NCBI GenBank assembly: GCA_902533445.1
Contig: CACALX010000001.1
Coordinates: 100,480 to 164,479 of the forward strand
Length of the DNA stretch: 64,000 nt
Source of the DNA: an uncultured Pelagibacteraceae bacterium
GTDB lineage: Bacteria; Pseudomonadota; Alphaproteobacteria; Pelagibacterales; Pelagibacteraceae
Reading direction: 5' to 3'
Shown: positions 1 through 8,538 of the stretch, in pieces
How positions within the stretch are numbered: the first letter of the stretch is position 1
Layout of the letters: every line of letters starts with the position of its first letter
Notes under the pieces: generated by a model
What the model saw: only the letters and a program-made list of their open reading frames with translations
Databases searched by the model: none
Told to the model about the DNA's origin: nothing
Program-made: the position numbers and the translations under genes

Positions 1-969
1 AAGAGTTATTTCACTACATAAGTTAGAAGTTTTAACAGTTAGATTTGCTAACTTGTGATGTTGAGGAATTTGTCGGTTAACTGTATCTATATAAATTATA
101 TATGGCTCACCGGTTTCAATTCTAGCAGTTAATAATCTTATCCATAAATTTCTTGCGGAAATAGTTTGTTGCACAGTTCCGTCTGCAGGACTTTTTAATG
201 CCCACTGTTCATCTGTTTCAACTGCTCTCATGAAAGCATCTGAAACTAAAACACCATGATGTAAATTTAATGCTTTTCTATTTGGATCTCCACCAGTTGG
301 TCTTCTCATTTCAATAAACTCTTCTATCTCAGGATGATCAATTGGAAGATAACAAGCAGCAGAACCTCTTCTTAATGAACCTTGGCTAATTGCCATTGTG
401 AGAGAGTCCATTACTTTAATAAAAGGAATTATTCCTGAAGTTTTTCCAACTCTGCCAATTTTTTCTCCAATAGATCTTAGGTTACCCCAGTAGCTTCCAA
501 TTCCCCCACCCTTTGCAGCAAGCCAAACATTCTCACTCCAAAGATCTAAAATTCCACCTAAGCTATCAGATGCTTCATTTAAAAAACATGAAATAGGCAA
601 ACCTCTTTTAGTTCCGCCGTTTGATAAAACTGGTGTTGCTGGCATAAACCAAAGATTACTAATGTAATTATAAATTCTTTGTGCATGTAAATTGTCATCA
701 GCATAAGTACTTGCTACTCTTGCAAATAAATCTTGATAAGATTCGTTTAAACCAAGGTATCTATCTTTTAAAGTTGCTTTACCAAAATCTGTGAGTTTCG
801 AATCTTTAGAACGATCAATTTTAATTATTATACCTTTTTCGTTTTGAAATAATTCTGTTTCATTATTTAAAGAAAATAAATCAGGCTTATTCGCTTTTGA
901 AACTTCTTTAACTTCTGGGCTATATTCGGAGACAGCTTTCTTGAGAGCTTGAGATAGAATATTATTCAT
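1..969 (-). CDS. nrdA: Ribonucleoside-diphosphate reductase alpha subunit (N-terminal part; 3' end outside window)
   Basis: The large catalytic subunit reduces ribonucleotides to deoxyribonucleotides for DNA synthesis. Reading the minus strand from the ATG at 969 gives 323 uninterrupted codons that run off the left edge. Visible family motifs are PATPVLSNGGTKRG followed by PISCF, which carries the first redox Cys, then AAKGGGIGS, GSLRRGSAA, and NLCSEITL at the edge with the second conserved Cys. The first ~80 residues are short and I see no clear ATP-cone there, so allosteric control may be reduced. It is divergent from the phosphomannomutase gene, with a candidate NrdR box in the gap. The class I assignment is inferred; the beta subunit is not in the window. 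Confidence 0.93.
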   Translation of the reverse strand, partial: MNNILSQALKKAVSEYSPEVKEVSKANKPDLFSLNNETELFQNEKGIIIKIDRSKDSKLTDFGKATLKDRYLGLNESYQDLFARVASTYADDNLHAQRIYNYISNLWFMPATPVLSNGGTKRGLPISCFLNEASDSLGGILDLWSENVWLAAKGGGIGSYWGNLRSIGEKIGRVGKTSGIIPFIKVMDSLTMAISQGSLRRGSAACYLPIDHPEIEEFIEMRRPTGGDPNRKALNLHHGVLVSDAFMRAVETDEQWALKSPADGTVQQTISARNLWIRLLTARIETGEPYIIYIDTVNRQIPQHHKLANLTVKTSNLCSEITL

Positions 970-1003
970 AATTTTTTTATTATATTATTTTAGCTTTGCG
1001 AAA

Positions 1004-1018
1004 ACAACTATATGTTGT
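1004..1018. promoter_or_regulatory. Candidate NrdR box upstream of nrdA
   Basis: The dyad ACAACTATATGTTGT resembles the NrdR consensus (ACAC-wATAT-wGTGT). It lies 35-49 bases upstream of the nrdA start. NrdR sites normally come in pairs about three helical turns apart. The second site here, near 1035-1050, matches only in one half (CTAAATA). The sequence match is direct; the regulatory role is inferred. Confidence 0.55.
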
Positions 1019-1032
1019 AGGCGCTTTGATTA

Positions 1033-1040
1033 AGTATACT
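1033..1040. promoter_or_regulatory. Candidate -10 element (AGTATACT) in the nrdA / phosphomannomutase spacer
   Basis: The palindrome AGTATACT offers a TATACT -10 hexamer on both strands, about 64 bases upstream of nrdA and 110 bases upstream of the phosphomannomutase gene. The NrdR-like dyad lies just downstream on the nrdA side, where repressor binding would block transcription. No convincing -35 box is visible. Confidence 0.3.
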
Positions 1041-1150
1041 AAATAAACGTTTAATCAATGGAACATTTATAGAACGCGACAATATAATTATCAATAAAAA
1101 AATTGAATTTTTTTAAAGAAATTAACATAAAAAGAGTAAGTAGTGGATAA

Positions 1151-2605
1151 ATGAGTGAAAATTTAAAAATAGATCCTTATGGTTTTAGAGAATATGACGC
1201 CCGTTGGTTGTATGAGAAAGACATAAACTCAGCAGGGATAGAGAATCTCGGCAAAGGACTTGGGACACAAATTAAAAATCACACCAAAAAAGATCATCCA
1301 AGAATTATTGTTGGACATGATTACAGATCTTACAGTGAGGAAATAAAAGCTTCACTTAAAAAGGGACTAAAGTCAACAGGATGTCATATAGAAGATATTG
1401 GTTTGTCATTATCTCCAATGGTTTATTTTGCACAATTTAATTTAGATACAGATGCAGTTGCTATGGTTACAGCAAGTCATAACGAAAATGGTTGGACTGG
1501 TGTAAAAATGGGAATCAAAAAAGGCTTAACTCATGCACCTGAAGAGATGAAAGAATTGAAAGAAATTACATTAAATGAAAAGTTTTCAAAAGGTGATGGA
1601 AATGAAAAAGAAATAAAAGATTTCGATAAAATTTATAAAAATGACCTGATTAATAAAAACAAAATAAATAAAAAAATTAAAGCTGTAGTTGCTTGTGGCA
1701 ATGGAACTGCAGGTGTTTTTGCGCCGGATATTTTAAGAGGTATTGGGTGCGAGGTGATAGAGTTAGATTGTAACTTAGATTGGAATTTTCCTAAATATAA
1801 TCCTAATCCAGAAGATTTGGAAATGCTCCATGAAATTGCTAAAGTGGTTAAAGAAAATAATGCTGATATAGGTTTTGGCTTTGATGGTGATGGAGATCGA
1901 GTTGGTGTTATTGACAATGAAGGTAACGAAATATTCTCTGATAAAATTGGTTTACTAATAGCAAGAAACTTATCTGCTAAACACAAAAATTCTAAATTTA
2001 TTGTAGATGTAAAATCAACTGGTTTGTACTTAAAAGATAAGATTTTATTAAAAAATAATTGTGAAACAATTTATTGGAAAACAGGTCATTCCCATATTAA
2101 ACGTAAGGTTAATACTGAAAAAGCATTAGCAGGCTTTGAAAAAAGTGGTCATTTCTTTTTCAATCAACCTTTAGGATATGGTTACGATGATGGAATAAAT
2201 TCAGCTATTCATGTTTGTCATTTATTGGATAATGAAAATAAAAAAATGAGCGAAATAATTAACGAATTACCAAATACTTTTCAAACACCAACGATGGCTC
2301 CATTCTGTAAAGATGAAGAAAAATATCAAGTTGTTGAAGATTTAGTTAAAAAAGTAGAACAATTAAAAAATAATAAAACTAAAATTGATGATCAAGTAAT
2401 AACTGAAGTTCTTAAAGTTAATGGTGTAAGATTTTCTTTTGAAGATGGATCTTGGGGATTGATAAGAGCATCATCCAACAAACCTTCACTAGTAATTGTA
2501 ACTGAAAGCCCAACCTCAGATAATAGAAAGAAGAAAATCTTTAATTTTATTGACGATTTGCTCCAAAAAACTGGGAAAATAGGCGAATACGATCAAAAAA
2601 TTTAG
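1151..2605 (+). CDS. manB: Phosphomannomutase / phosphoglucomutase
   Basis: Interconverts hexose-6- and hexose-1-phosphates for nucleotide-sugar and envelope polysaccharide synthesis. The 484-residue protein has the family layout. The phosphoserine loop TASHNENG has its catalytic Ser near residue 109, the metal-binding loop DGDGDR sits around 245-250, and a C-terminal phosphate-binding stretch (EDGSWGLIRASSNKP) follows. Length is normal for the AlgC/ManB group. The start is the ATG after GTGGATAA; the spacer upstream is shared with divergent nrdA. Whether mannose or glucose phosphate is preferred cannot be read from sequence. Confidence 0.9.
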   Translation: MSENLKIDPYGFREYDARWLYEKDINSAGIENLGKGLGTQIKNHTKKDHPRIIVGHDYRSYSEEIKASLKKGLKSTGCHIEDIGLSLSPMVYFAQFNLDTDAVAMVTASHNENGWTGVKMGIKKGLTHAPEEMKELKEITLNEKFSKGDGNEKEIKDFDKIYKNDLINKNKINKKIKAVVACGNGTAGVFAPDILRGIGCEVIELDCNLDWNFPKYNPNPEDLEMLHEIAKVVKENNADIGFGFDGDGDRVGVIDNEGNEIFSDKIGLLIARNLSAKHKNSKFIVDVKSTGLYLKDKILLKNNCETIYWKTGHSHIKRKVNTEKALAGFEKSGHFFFNQPLGYGYDDGINSAIHVCHLLDNENKKMSEIINELPNTFQTPTMAPFCKDEEKYQVVEDLVKKVEQLKNNKTKIDDQVITEVLKVNGVRFSFEDGSWGLIRASSNKPSLVIVTESPTSDNRKKKIFNFIDDLLQKTGKIGEYDQKI

Positions 2606-2675
2606 TACTTAATAAAGTTAATTTTCAACTAATAAGTGTTCATAAAACTTTAAAGAATCATTTAAAAAATTAGAT

Positions 2676-2714
2676 GAGGTGATGGAGGGAGACTGAAGTC
2701 ACCTCTTTTTATTT
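2676..2714 (+). terminator. Rho-independent terminator after the phosphomannomutase gene
   Basis: A perfect 7-bp stem GAGGTGA / TCACCTC (2676-2682 with 2699-2705) is followed directly by TTTTTATTTT. It sits between convergent genes, with its U-tract overlapping the 3' end of the HIT gene. The purine-rich loop (TGGAGGGAGACTGAAG) can form a small inner hairpin. Confidence 0.75.
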
Positions 2715-3110
2715 TAGAGCTTTTCTTAATTTTTCGACTATTAATTTTAAAGCTGTTTTTGAGTAATTTTTTTCCTTAACAATCCATACAGATAATGGCC
2801 ATGAACTATCTTTTTTACTTCTAGCAATAATATGTATATGCAACTGAGGAACAATATTTCCAATTTTTTCTACGTTAAGTTTTGAAGTTTTAAATAATTT
2901 TTTCATTACTTTACTTAAATATACAATTTCTTTCATTAGTAGAGTTTGATCTTTATAATTAAGGTCGCTTATATCGGTAATCTTATTTCTTTTGGGAATT
3001 AGAATTATCCATGGAAATTTTGAATTATCGTTTAGCCTAATAGTGCATAATTTAAGATCAATAAGATGATGTGAAGTTTTTAAAAATTTCCTATTTAACT
3101 TAAACTGCAT
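2709..3110 (-). CDS. HIT family protein (histidine triad nucleotide-binding domain)
   Basis: A small 133-residue cytoplasmic protein of the HIT superfamily, whose members hydrolyse or transfer nucleoside phosphates. The triad region reads PQLHIHIIAR at residues 88-97. Two of the triad His residues are present and the first position is Gln, a pattern I associate with the alphaproteobacterial HIT subfamily rather than HinT. WIILIPKR near residue 34 is the core strand. It starts 2 bases from the end of the TSUP permease gene on the same strand, so the two are probably co-transcribed. Substrate unknown. Confidence 0.8.
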   Translation of the reverse strand: MQFKLNRKFLKTSHHLIDLKLCTIRLNDNSKFPWIILIPKRNKITDISDLNYKDQTLLMKEIVYLSKVMKKLFKTSKLNVEKIGNIVPQLHIHIIARSKKDSSWPLSVWIVKEKNYSKTALKLIVEKLRKALK

Positions 3111-3112
3111 GC

Positions 3113-3898
3113 TTATAGTTTAATATATTCGTAGAAAAACTTAACTGCTACGATTAGTAAGAAAATAGCAAGTAATTTACTAATTTTATTTTTATCTATT
3201 CTGTGAGCTGTTCTTGCACCTAATCTTGCCATAAAAGTTGTAATCGGAATGAAGATTAAAAAAGCTGGTACATTTAAAAATCCAATACTAAATGGTAAAT
3301 TTGTTTTTAAATAATTTCCTGAAACAAAAAAACCTGTAGCACCAAATAGTGCAATTAAAAAACCAATCGCTGCAGCACTTCCAATTGCTTTATTAATTGA
3401 ATAACCGAAAAATTTAAGGATGGGTACATTCATAACAGCACCACCTATACCTGTAATAGCTGAAATAAATCCAACAATCGCACCAAGTATTATTTTTAAA
3501 TACAATTTCATTTCAGATATTACATTTTGTTCTTTTTCTTTAACGGTGAGTAAATAAATTCCTAAAAGAAAGATTACGATTGCAAAAAAAAGTACTAATG
3601 ATTTTGTTTTAAAAGTTGCAGCAAATATCGTTCCCAAAACAACTCCTGCAACTACAAAAATACCATAGCTTTTAACTACATTAAAATCGACTGAATTAAA
3701 TTTATGATGGGTTAAAACTGAAACTATTGATGTTGGAATTATTATTGCAAAAGAAGTTCCTACCGCTAGATGCATTATATAAGCTTGATCAATTCCAAGT
3801 TTGCCAAATATGTAATAAAGAAAAGGAACAGTTATTAAACCGCCACCAATACCAAAAAGACCAGCTACAAATCCAACTGGAATTGCAGTCAAAGCCAT
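3113..3898 (-). CDS. TSUP (TauE/SafE) family membrane transporter
   Basis: An integral membrane protein of about eight helices with the duplicated TSUP signature: VGFVAGLFGIGGGLITVP near the N-terminus and GFISAITGIGGAVMNVP in the second half. The family includes exporters of sulfite, sulfoacetate and related organosulfur anions; the substrate here is not known. At 261 residues it is normal length. The ATG at 3898 is used. The frame stays open upstream as far as dusA and encodes hydrophobic residues (EYIYIVLL) but has no ATG, GTG or TTG there, so a longer N-terminus would need a rare start. It lies between dusA and the HIT gene, all on the minus strand. Confidence 0.85.
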   Translation of the reverse strand: MALTAIPVGFVAGLFGIGGGLITVPFLYYIFGKLGIDQAYIMHLAVGTSFAIIIPTSIVSVLTHHKFNSVDFNVVKSYGIFVVAGVVLGTIFAATFKTKSLVLFFAIVIFLLGIYLLTVKEKEQNVISEMKLYLKIILGAIVGFISAITGIGGAVMNVPILKFFGYSINKAIGSAAAIGFLIALFGATGFFVSGNYLKTNLPFSIGFLNVPAFLIFIPITTFMARLGARTAHRIDKNKISKLLAIFLLIVAVKFFYEYIKL

Positions 3899-3938
3899 TA
3901 ATAAAACTATATAGATATATTCATTTGCTAAGATTGAA

Positions 3939-4931
3939 CTAAGCAGATTGACCTTCTCTCATATCAACATTGTTGTATTTAATTTTATCCATAATGTGAT
4001 CAATTTTTTTTACATCAGCATCTCTCACACACATATTTTCACTTAAATATCTTTTCCAATGACTAGCACCAGATTGACCGTGAAATAAACCTAGTGTGTG
4101 TCTCATGATTTGGTTTAACCGAGTTCCTTTTTTCAGTTCATCTTTTACATAAGGAATTAACTGTTCAATAACGTCTTGCCTACTAGGAATATCCTCATTA
4201 TTAAAAATTTCTTTCTCAATATCTGCTAACAAATAAGGTGTGTGATAAGCAGCTCTTCCAATCATAACACCATCTGTTTTTTCTAAATGTGGTTTAATTT
4301 GATCAACAGAAGTTATTCCCCCATTTATTATTATTTCTTCATTTGGAAAATCTTCTTTTAATTTATAAACAAACTCATATTTTAAAGGTGGAATATTTAG
4401 ATTTTGTTTAGGTGTAAACTTGCCAAGCATAGCCTTTCTTGCATGAATAATAAAAGTTTTAATACCTGTGGATTTAAGAGTAGATATAAAATTGTGCAAG
4501 TTTTCGTAATCTTCGACATTGTCATACCCAATTCTAGTTTTTATAGTTACAGGTAAATTGGTTTTTGATTGCATTTCAGTTAAACAATCTGCAACTAAGT
4601 TTGGCTCTTTCATTAAACAAGCACCAAATCGATTTTTTTCTACTTTTCTACTCGGACAGCCTAAATTTAAATTAATTTCATCGTAGCCAAAGTCTTCTCC
4701 TACTTTTGTTGCCTCCGCAAGTAACTTAGGTGAAGATCCACCTAATTGAAGTGCAACTGGCTTTTCATTGATATTAAACTCTAGTAATTTTTTTTTATCA
4801 CCTCTATTGATTGCTTCATCGACAACCATTTCGGTATAAAGAAGTATATTTTTGGATATTAGTCTTAAAAAATATCTTTCATGACGATCTGTACAGTCCA
4901 TCATAGGAGCAACTGATACTAACCTATTCAT
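3939..4931 (-). CDS. dusA: tRNA-dihydrouridine synthase A
   Basis: A flavoenzyme that reduces uridines 20/20a in the tRNA D-loop with NADPH. The 330-residue TIM-barrel protein begins with SVAPMMDCTDRHERYFLR, typical of the DusA branch. It has NLNLGCPS near 87-94 and the catalytic Cys105 in RFGACLM, plus KTRIGYD and IINGGI for substrate and FMN binding. C-terminal HTLGLFHGQSGASHWKRYL is also DusA-like. Length is normal. It is downstream of rpoZ on the same strand and its stop is 40 bases before the TSUP start. Confidence 0.93.
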   Translation of the reverse strand: MNRLVSVAPMMDCTDRHERYFLRLISKNILLYTEMVVDEAINRGDKKKLLEFNINEKPVALQLGGSSPKLLAEATKVGEDFGYDEINLNLGCPSRKVEKNRFGACLMKEPNLVADCLTEMQSKTNLPVTIKTRIGYDNVEDYENLHNFISTLKSTGIKTFIIHARKAMLGKFTPKQNLNIPPLKYEFVYKLKEDFPNEEIIINGGITSVDQIKPHLEKTDGVMIGRAAYHTPYLLADIEKEIFNNEDIPSRQDVIEQLIPYVKDELKKGTRLNQIMRHTLGLFHGQSGASHWKRYLSENMCVRDADVKKIDHIMDKIKYNNVDMREGQSA

Positions 4932-4955
4932 AAACTAAGACTTTATATTATTTTT

Positions 4956-5492
4956 TTATGAGTTTGAAGCTTCTGGATCCTCAGAAGCGACATCTGCTTC
5001 TTGATTTTCTGATTCTGAAACTTCATCTAATGAAACTTCACCTTGTTCATTCATAGTTTCTTGGCCAACTGAAGCGTCAACTTCAGGTGTAGCTGTTTCA
5101 GACAATTCAGCTAAATCTTCCTTTGATACTTGAATTTTTTCTGGAGTTTTTCTTGCTCTTTTAGATGGTAAAATTGGAGTTCCACTTTTTGAAATCTCTC
5201 CTTTGTAAAGGTTTTCAAAATCATCACCTATATCTTCATCATCTTCTACACCGTCATCAACTTGTTCAACGTGTTTTCTAAGTTTATAAACAGCGCTTTC
5301 AGTTAAATCTGATACTTTAATTTTCTCTTCAGCAATTTCTCTTAAAGATATCACTGTATTTTTGTCATTATCCCTATCTATTGTTGGTTCTAAACCAGCA
5401 TTAAGTTGAGTAGCTCTTTCTTTAGCTACTAAAACTAACTCATAAGGACTTTCTACTTTATCTATACAGTCTTCAACGGTAACTCTAGCCAT
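4956..5492 (-). CDS. rpoZ: DNA-directed RNA polymerase omega subunit with long acidic tail
   Basis: Omega helps assemble the beta-prime subunit of RNA polymerase. The first ~65 residues match the family: MARVTVEDCIDKVESPYELV, then AKERATQLNAG and the NDKNTVISLREIAEEKI segment. At 178 residues it is about twice the E. coli length. The extra C-terminal ~110 residues are rich in Glu, Asp, Ser and Val (EDDEDIGDDFE; SENQEADVASEDPEAS) and look disordered. Upstream of dusA on the same strand. Confidence 0.92.
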   Translation of the reverse strand: MARVTVEDCIDKVESPYELVLVAKERATQLNAGLEPTIDRDNDKNTVISLREIAEEKIKVSDLTESAVYKLRKHVEQVDDGVEDDEDIGDDFENLYKGEISKSGTPILPSKRARKTPEKIQVSKEDLAELSETATPEVDASVGQETMNEQGEVSLDEVSESENQEADVASEDPEASNS

Positions 5493-5535
5493 GGGCGGTT
5501 ATTTATACCTGAGGCTCAAAAAAATCAAGCGTTTT

Positions 5536-6744
5536 CTAAATATAAATAGGATTTAGCCTCTTTCTTGTTAAAAACAGCAGAGCTAAAGACAAGAATATAT
5601 AAATCGCAGAAACAACAGCAATTTTTTCAATTGAAAAACCAATGTCAATCAAAATTCCAAATAAAGCTGTTCCAAATGCTGTAGAAAATACCATTAACGC
5701 AGTAGTTAGAGCTTTAATTGACCCAATATGTTTCACTCCATAAATTTCAGCCCAAGTAGCTGAACCTAATACGTTAGCAAATCCATTAGAGATTCCAATC
5801 AATCCAAGAAATACAAATGCTGTAACTGATGAATCAAATAAAATAATTACAAATGTAGAAAACAATAATGGAATATTCATATAAATTAATAATTTTCTAC
5901 TGCTAAATTTATCTATCAATGGACCTGCTAATAACAATGTAGAAACTGTGAAAATAGAATAAGACATGAATGATTGAGCAATAGTAAATTCACCCCAACC
6001 TTTTGAGCTAGTCACATAGGATTGATAAACAAAAACTCCTGTTGCAATCCAAGGCATAGCAAGCATGTTTGAACTAATTATATAAAATCTATAATCTTTT
6101 AAAACTTCTAGTCTTGTCCATTGCTTAATATTTTTATCTACTTGCTTTTGGTTATTATCTGTTTCTCTAGATTCTAAACCTAAGTTTTTAATTAAAAAAA
6201 AGGAAGCTAATGGTAAAAGTAAAATTACAATAATTGAAATTGTTACCCAAATATTTTGCCAAGTATATAAAGTTAATAAATAAACTGTCAAAATAGGTAA
6301 AATAAATTCACCACAAGACAATCCAAACCAACCTGCACTTAGAGCTTTACCTCTTGATTTGGTAAAGTATCTTGAAATTGTAGTGCTTGCAGTGTGAGAC
6401 ATCATTCCTTGACCTGAAAATCTCATTAAAAATATTGCTACAAATAAAAATGGTATTGAATATATTTTAGAAAAGAAAAAACATGCAAAAGCTAAAAGCG
6501 GAATTACAAATAAAGAAAATTTAAATACATTTATATCATCAATTTTTTTTCCTAACCATATAAAAAGAATACTGCTAAGTAATGTGGCCGAAGCAAAAAT
6601 TGAGCCAAATTGTCCATGAGTAATAAACAAGGTATCTCTTATACTAGAATTAAAAAGTCCAAGAAAAAAACTCTGTCCAAAACTAGAAAAAAATGTAAAA
6701 ATAAAACCAAATACAATTACTTTTAAACTTAAACTTTTAAACAT
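5536..6744 (-). CDS. MFS transporter
   Basis: A 402-residue polytopic membrane protein with about twelve predicted helices and typical MFS features: an N-terminal helix ending in SFGQSFFLGLF, the WLGKKID loop between helices 2 and 3 (equivalent to motif A), and a central hydrophilic linker (LESRETDNNQKQVDKN). It resembles the monocarboxylate/oxalate-formate branch, but direction and substrate cannot be read. It is divergent from the dehydrogenase gene starting at 6756 with only 11 bases between start codons, so its promoter must lie inside that gene. Confidence 0.85.
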   Translation of the reverse strand: MFKSLSLKVIVFGFIFTFFSSFGQSFFLGLFNSSIRDTLFITHGQFGSIFASATLLSSILFIWLGKKIDDINVFKFSLFVIPLLAFACFFFSKIYSIPFLFVAIFLMRFSGQGMMSHTASTTISRYFTKSRGKALSAGWFGLSCGEFILPILTVYLLTLYTWQNIWVTISIIVILLLPLASFFLIKNLGLESRETDNNQKQVDKNIKQWTRLEVLKDYRFYIISSNMLAMPWIATGVFVYQSYVTSSKGWGEFTIAQSFMSYSIFTVSTLLLAGPLIDKFSSRKLLIYMNIPLLFSTFVIILFDSSVTAFVFLGLIGISNGFANVLGSATWAEIYGVKHIGSIKALTTALMVFSTAFGTALFGILIDIGFSIEKIAVVSAIYIFLSLALLFLTRKRLNPIYI

Positions 6745-6755
6745 AGAAAAAAATT

Positions 6756-7631
6756 ATGACTTTTAATATTGCTTTCATAGGTCTTGGGGTTATGGGCTAC
6801 CCAATGGCTGGTTATATATCAAAAGCCGAACACAATGTAACTGTTTTTAATAGAACAAAATCAAAAGCTGAAAAATGGATTGGTGAATACAAAGGTAAAA
6901 TGGCTGATACTCCAGCACAAGCAGCAGAGGGTGCGGATTTTATATTTACATGTGTAGGTAATGACGATGATTTAAGAGAAGTATCATTGGGCGAAAATGG
7001 ATTATTTAAATCAGCAAAAGAAGGTTCTGTATATATAGATAACTCAACTGTCTCTGCGGAAATTTCTAGAGAACTATATGCTGCTGCTAAAGAAAAAGGA
7101 TTTGGATTTTTAGATGCTCCTATATCTGGAGGACAATCTGGAGCAGAAGGAGGAATTTTAACTGTTATGGTTGGTGGAGATGAAGATGTATTTTCAAAAG
7201 CTGAACCAATTATTGATTGTTATAGCAGAAAGGTAAAATTAATTGGTCCATCTGGAAGTGGACAACTAACAAAAATGATGAACCAAATGTGTATTGCGGG
7301 AGCAGTTCAAGGTTTATCAGAAGCAATTAATTTTGGGATAAATGCTGGTCTTGATATGGATATTGTAATGGAAACAATTTCAAAAGGTGCAGCTCAATCT
7401 TGGCAAATGGAAAATAGATACCGAACGATGACAGATGATAAGTTTGACTATGGATTTGCTATTGATTGGATGAGAAAAGATTTAAAAATTGCAATTGAAG
7501 AAGCAAAAAGAAATGGTTCACCTGTGCCAATTACAGAAATCATAGATGGTTACTATGCTGAAGTACAAGAAATGGGTGGTAACCGTTGGGATAGCTCTGC
7601 ACTTATTGCTAGATTAAAAAAGAAAAAATAA
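6756..7631 (+). CDS. 3-hydroxyisobutyrate dehydrogenase family NAD(P)-dependent oxidoreductase
   Basis: A beta-hydroxyacid dehydrogenase of 291 residues, the usual length. The Rossmann motif GLGVMG is at residues 9-14, the substrate-binding DAPISGGQSGAEGG lies at about 119-132, and the catalytic Lys is in GQLTKMMNQM near 172. The family covers 3-hydroxyisobutyrate, tartronate semialdehyde and succinic semialdehyde reductases; I cannot choose. The next gene, a PNPOx-like protein, begins 3 bases after the stop, so they form a pair. Confidence 0.88.
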   Translation: MTFNIAFIGLGVMGYPMAGYISKAEHNVTVFNRTKSKAEKWIGEYKGKMADTPAQAAEGADFIFTCVGNDDDLREVSLGENGLFKSAKEGSVYIDNSTVSAEISRELYAAAKEKGFGFLDAPISGGQSGAEGGILTVMVGGDEDVFSKAEPIIDCYSRKVKLIGPSGSGQLTKMMNQMCIAGAVQGLSEAINFGINAGLDMDIVMETISKGAAQSWQMENRYRTMTDDKFDYGFAIDWMRKDLKIAIEEAKRNGSPVPITEIIDGYYAEVQEMGGNRWDSSALIARLKKKK

Positions 7632-7634
7632 TTT

Positions 7635-8240
7635 GTGACTGATACTGTTCCTTATTATGAGGACTTTGTAGAGATCAAAAAGAAAATTTGGTCTATGTTA
7701 GATAGAGCTGTCAAAGACAGAAGTTCTCCTTTTAGAATACCTGTTTTTATATGTGGTAACCAATCTGATTTAGATGGTAGAATTGTAGTTCTTCGAAAAT
7801 CAGATCATTCTAACAACTTAGTTCAGTACCATAGCGATATTCGCTCAGATAAAATTGAAAAATTAAAATCAAACAAAAATGCAGCGATGTTATTTTATGA
7901 TAAAGAGGAAAAAATTCAGGTTAGACTAAAAGTAGAGTGTGCTATTAATCATAATAACAAAGTAACTAGAGAGTCTTGGTCAAAAACCCAACACATATCT
8001 AGAAAATGTTATTTAGTTGATAATGGACCAGGAACTGAGTCTGACACACCTACATCTGGACTGAAACCTGAACTTGATAATTTTGATTACACTAAAGAAC
8101 AAAGTGAAGAAGGTTACAAAAACTTTACGGTTATTCAGTGCAAAATAAAATCAATAGAATGGTTATATTTAGCTGCTAAGGGTCATCGAAGAGCAAAATT
8201 TGATTTAGAAAATAATAAAGATACCTGGTTAGTACCTTAA
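7635..8240 (+). CDS. Pyridoxamine 5'-phosphate oxidase family protein
   Basis: A 201-residue split-barrel flavin-binding protein of the PNPOx-like superfamily. RIVVLRKSD and HSDIRSDKIEKLKSN match the FMN-binding barrel strands, and NAAMLFYD and QVRLKVEC follow as in the Alr4036/PNPOx family. The C-terminal SIEWLYL..GHRRAKF resembles the PdxH dimerisation segment. It starts with GTG 3 bases after the preceding dehydrogenase gene. It may be a flavin- or haem-utilising enzyme rather than true PdxH. The stop is interlocked with that of the convergent DUF1330 gene. Confidence 0.75.
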   Translation: MTDTVPYYEDFVEIKKKIWSMLDRAVKDRSSPFRIPVFICGNQSDLDGRIVVLRKSDHSNNLVQYHSDIRSDKIEKLKSNKNAAMLFYDKEEKIQVRLKVECAINHNNKVTRESWSKTQHISRKCYLVDNGPGTESDTPTSGLKPELDNFDYTKEQSEEGYKNFTVIQCKIKSIEWLYLAAKGHRRAKFDLENNKDTWLVP

Positions 8241-8527
8241 ATCCCTTTTACAATTATATTGCTTCCTTCAGAGTTTTGAAGACGAATGTCTTTAACTGGC
8301 TTATATTCATCAGAATGATACCACTCTAAAGCTTTTTCATACGATGGAAATTTAATGATTACTAACCTTGGAAAATTATCTTCACCCTCTACTACCTGAT
8401 ATTCACCATTTCTAACAAGATATTCACCGCCAAATTTTTTTACAACCTCTGTAACTTTAGCAACATACTCTTTATAGTTTTCTGGGTTTGTTACCTTTAA
8501 TTGTGCAATCACATATCCTGCTGACAT
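8237..8527 (-). CDS. DUF1330 domain protein
   Basis: A 96-residue dimeric alpha-beta barrel (ferredoxin-like) protein. The pattern AGYVIAQLKVTNPENYKEYV at the N-terminus and the FPSYEKALEWYHSDEYKP segment are hallmarks of DUF1330. Function is not established; related proteins are small cytoplasmic enzymes or monooxygenase-like folds. It lies 11 bases downstream of the gamma carbonic anhydrase gene. A clear Shine-Dalgarno (AAGGAGA) precedes the ATG. Confidence 0.85.
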   Translation of the reverse strand: MSAGYVIAQLKVTNPENYKEYVAKVTEVVKKFGGEYLVRNGEYQVVEGEDNFPRLVIIKFPSYEKALEWYHSDEYKPVKDIRLQNSEGSNIIVKGI

Positions 8528-8538
8528 AATCTTCTCCT

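Noticed and set aside
1633..1986. Antisense 117-codon ORF inside the phosphomannomutase gene
   Set aside because: It is a shadow of the real gene: low-complexity Ser/Pro/Leu translation with no family resemblance. Several similar antisense frames (for example 29951-30262 and 44457-44822) were dropped for the same reason.
2676..2714. Glycine-riboswitch-like purine motif (GGAGGGAGACTGAAG)
   Set aside because: It lies between convergent gene ends, not in a leader, lacks the aptamer core, and is fully explained as the loop of a terminator.
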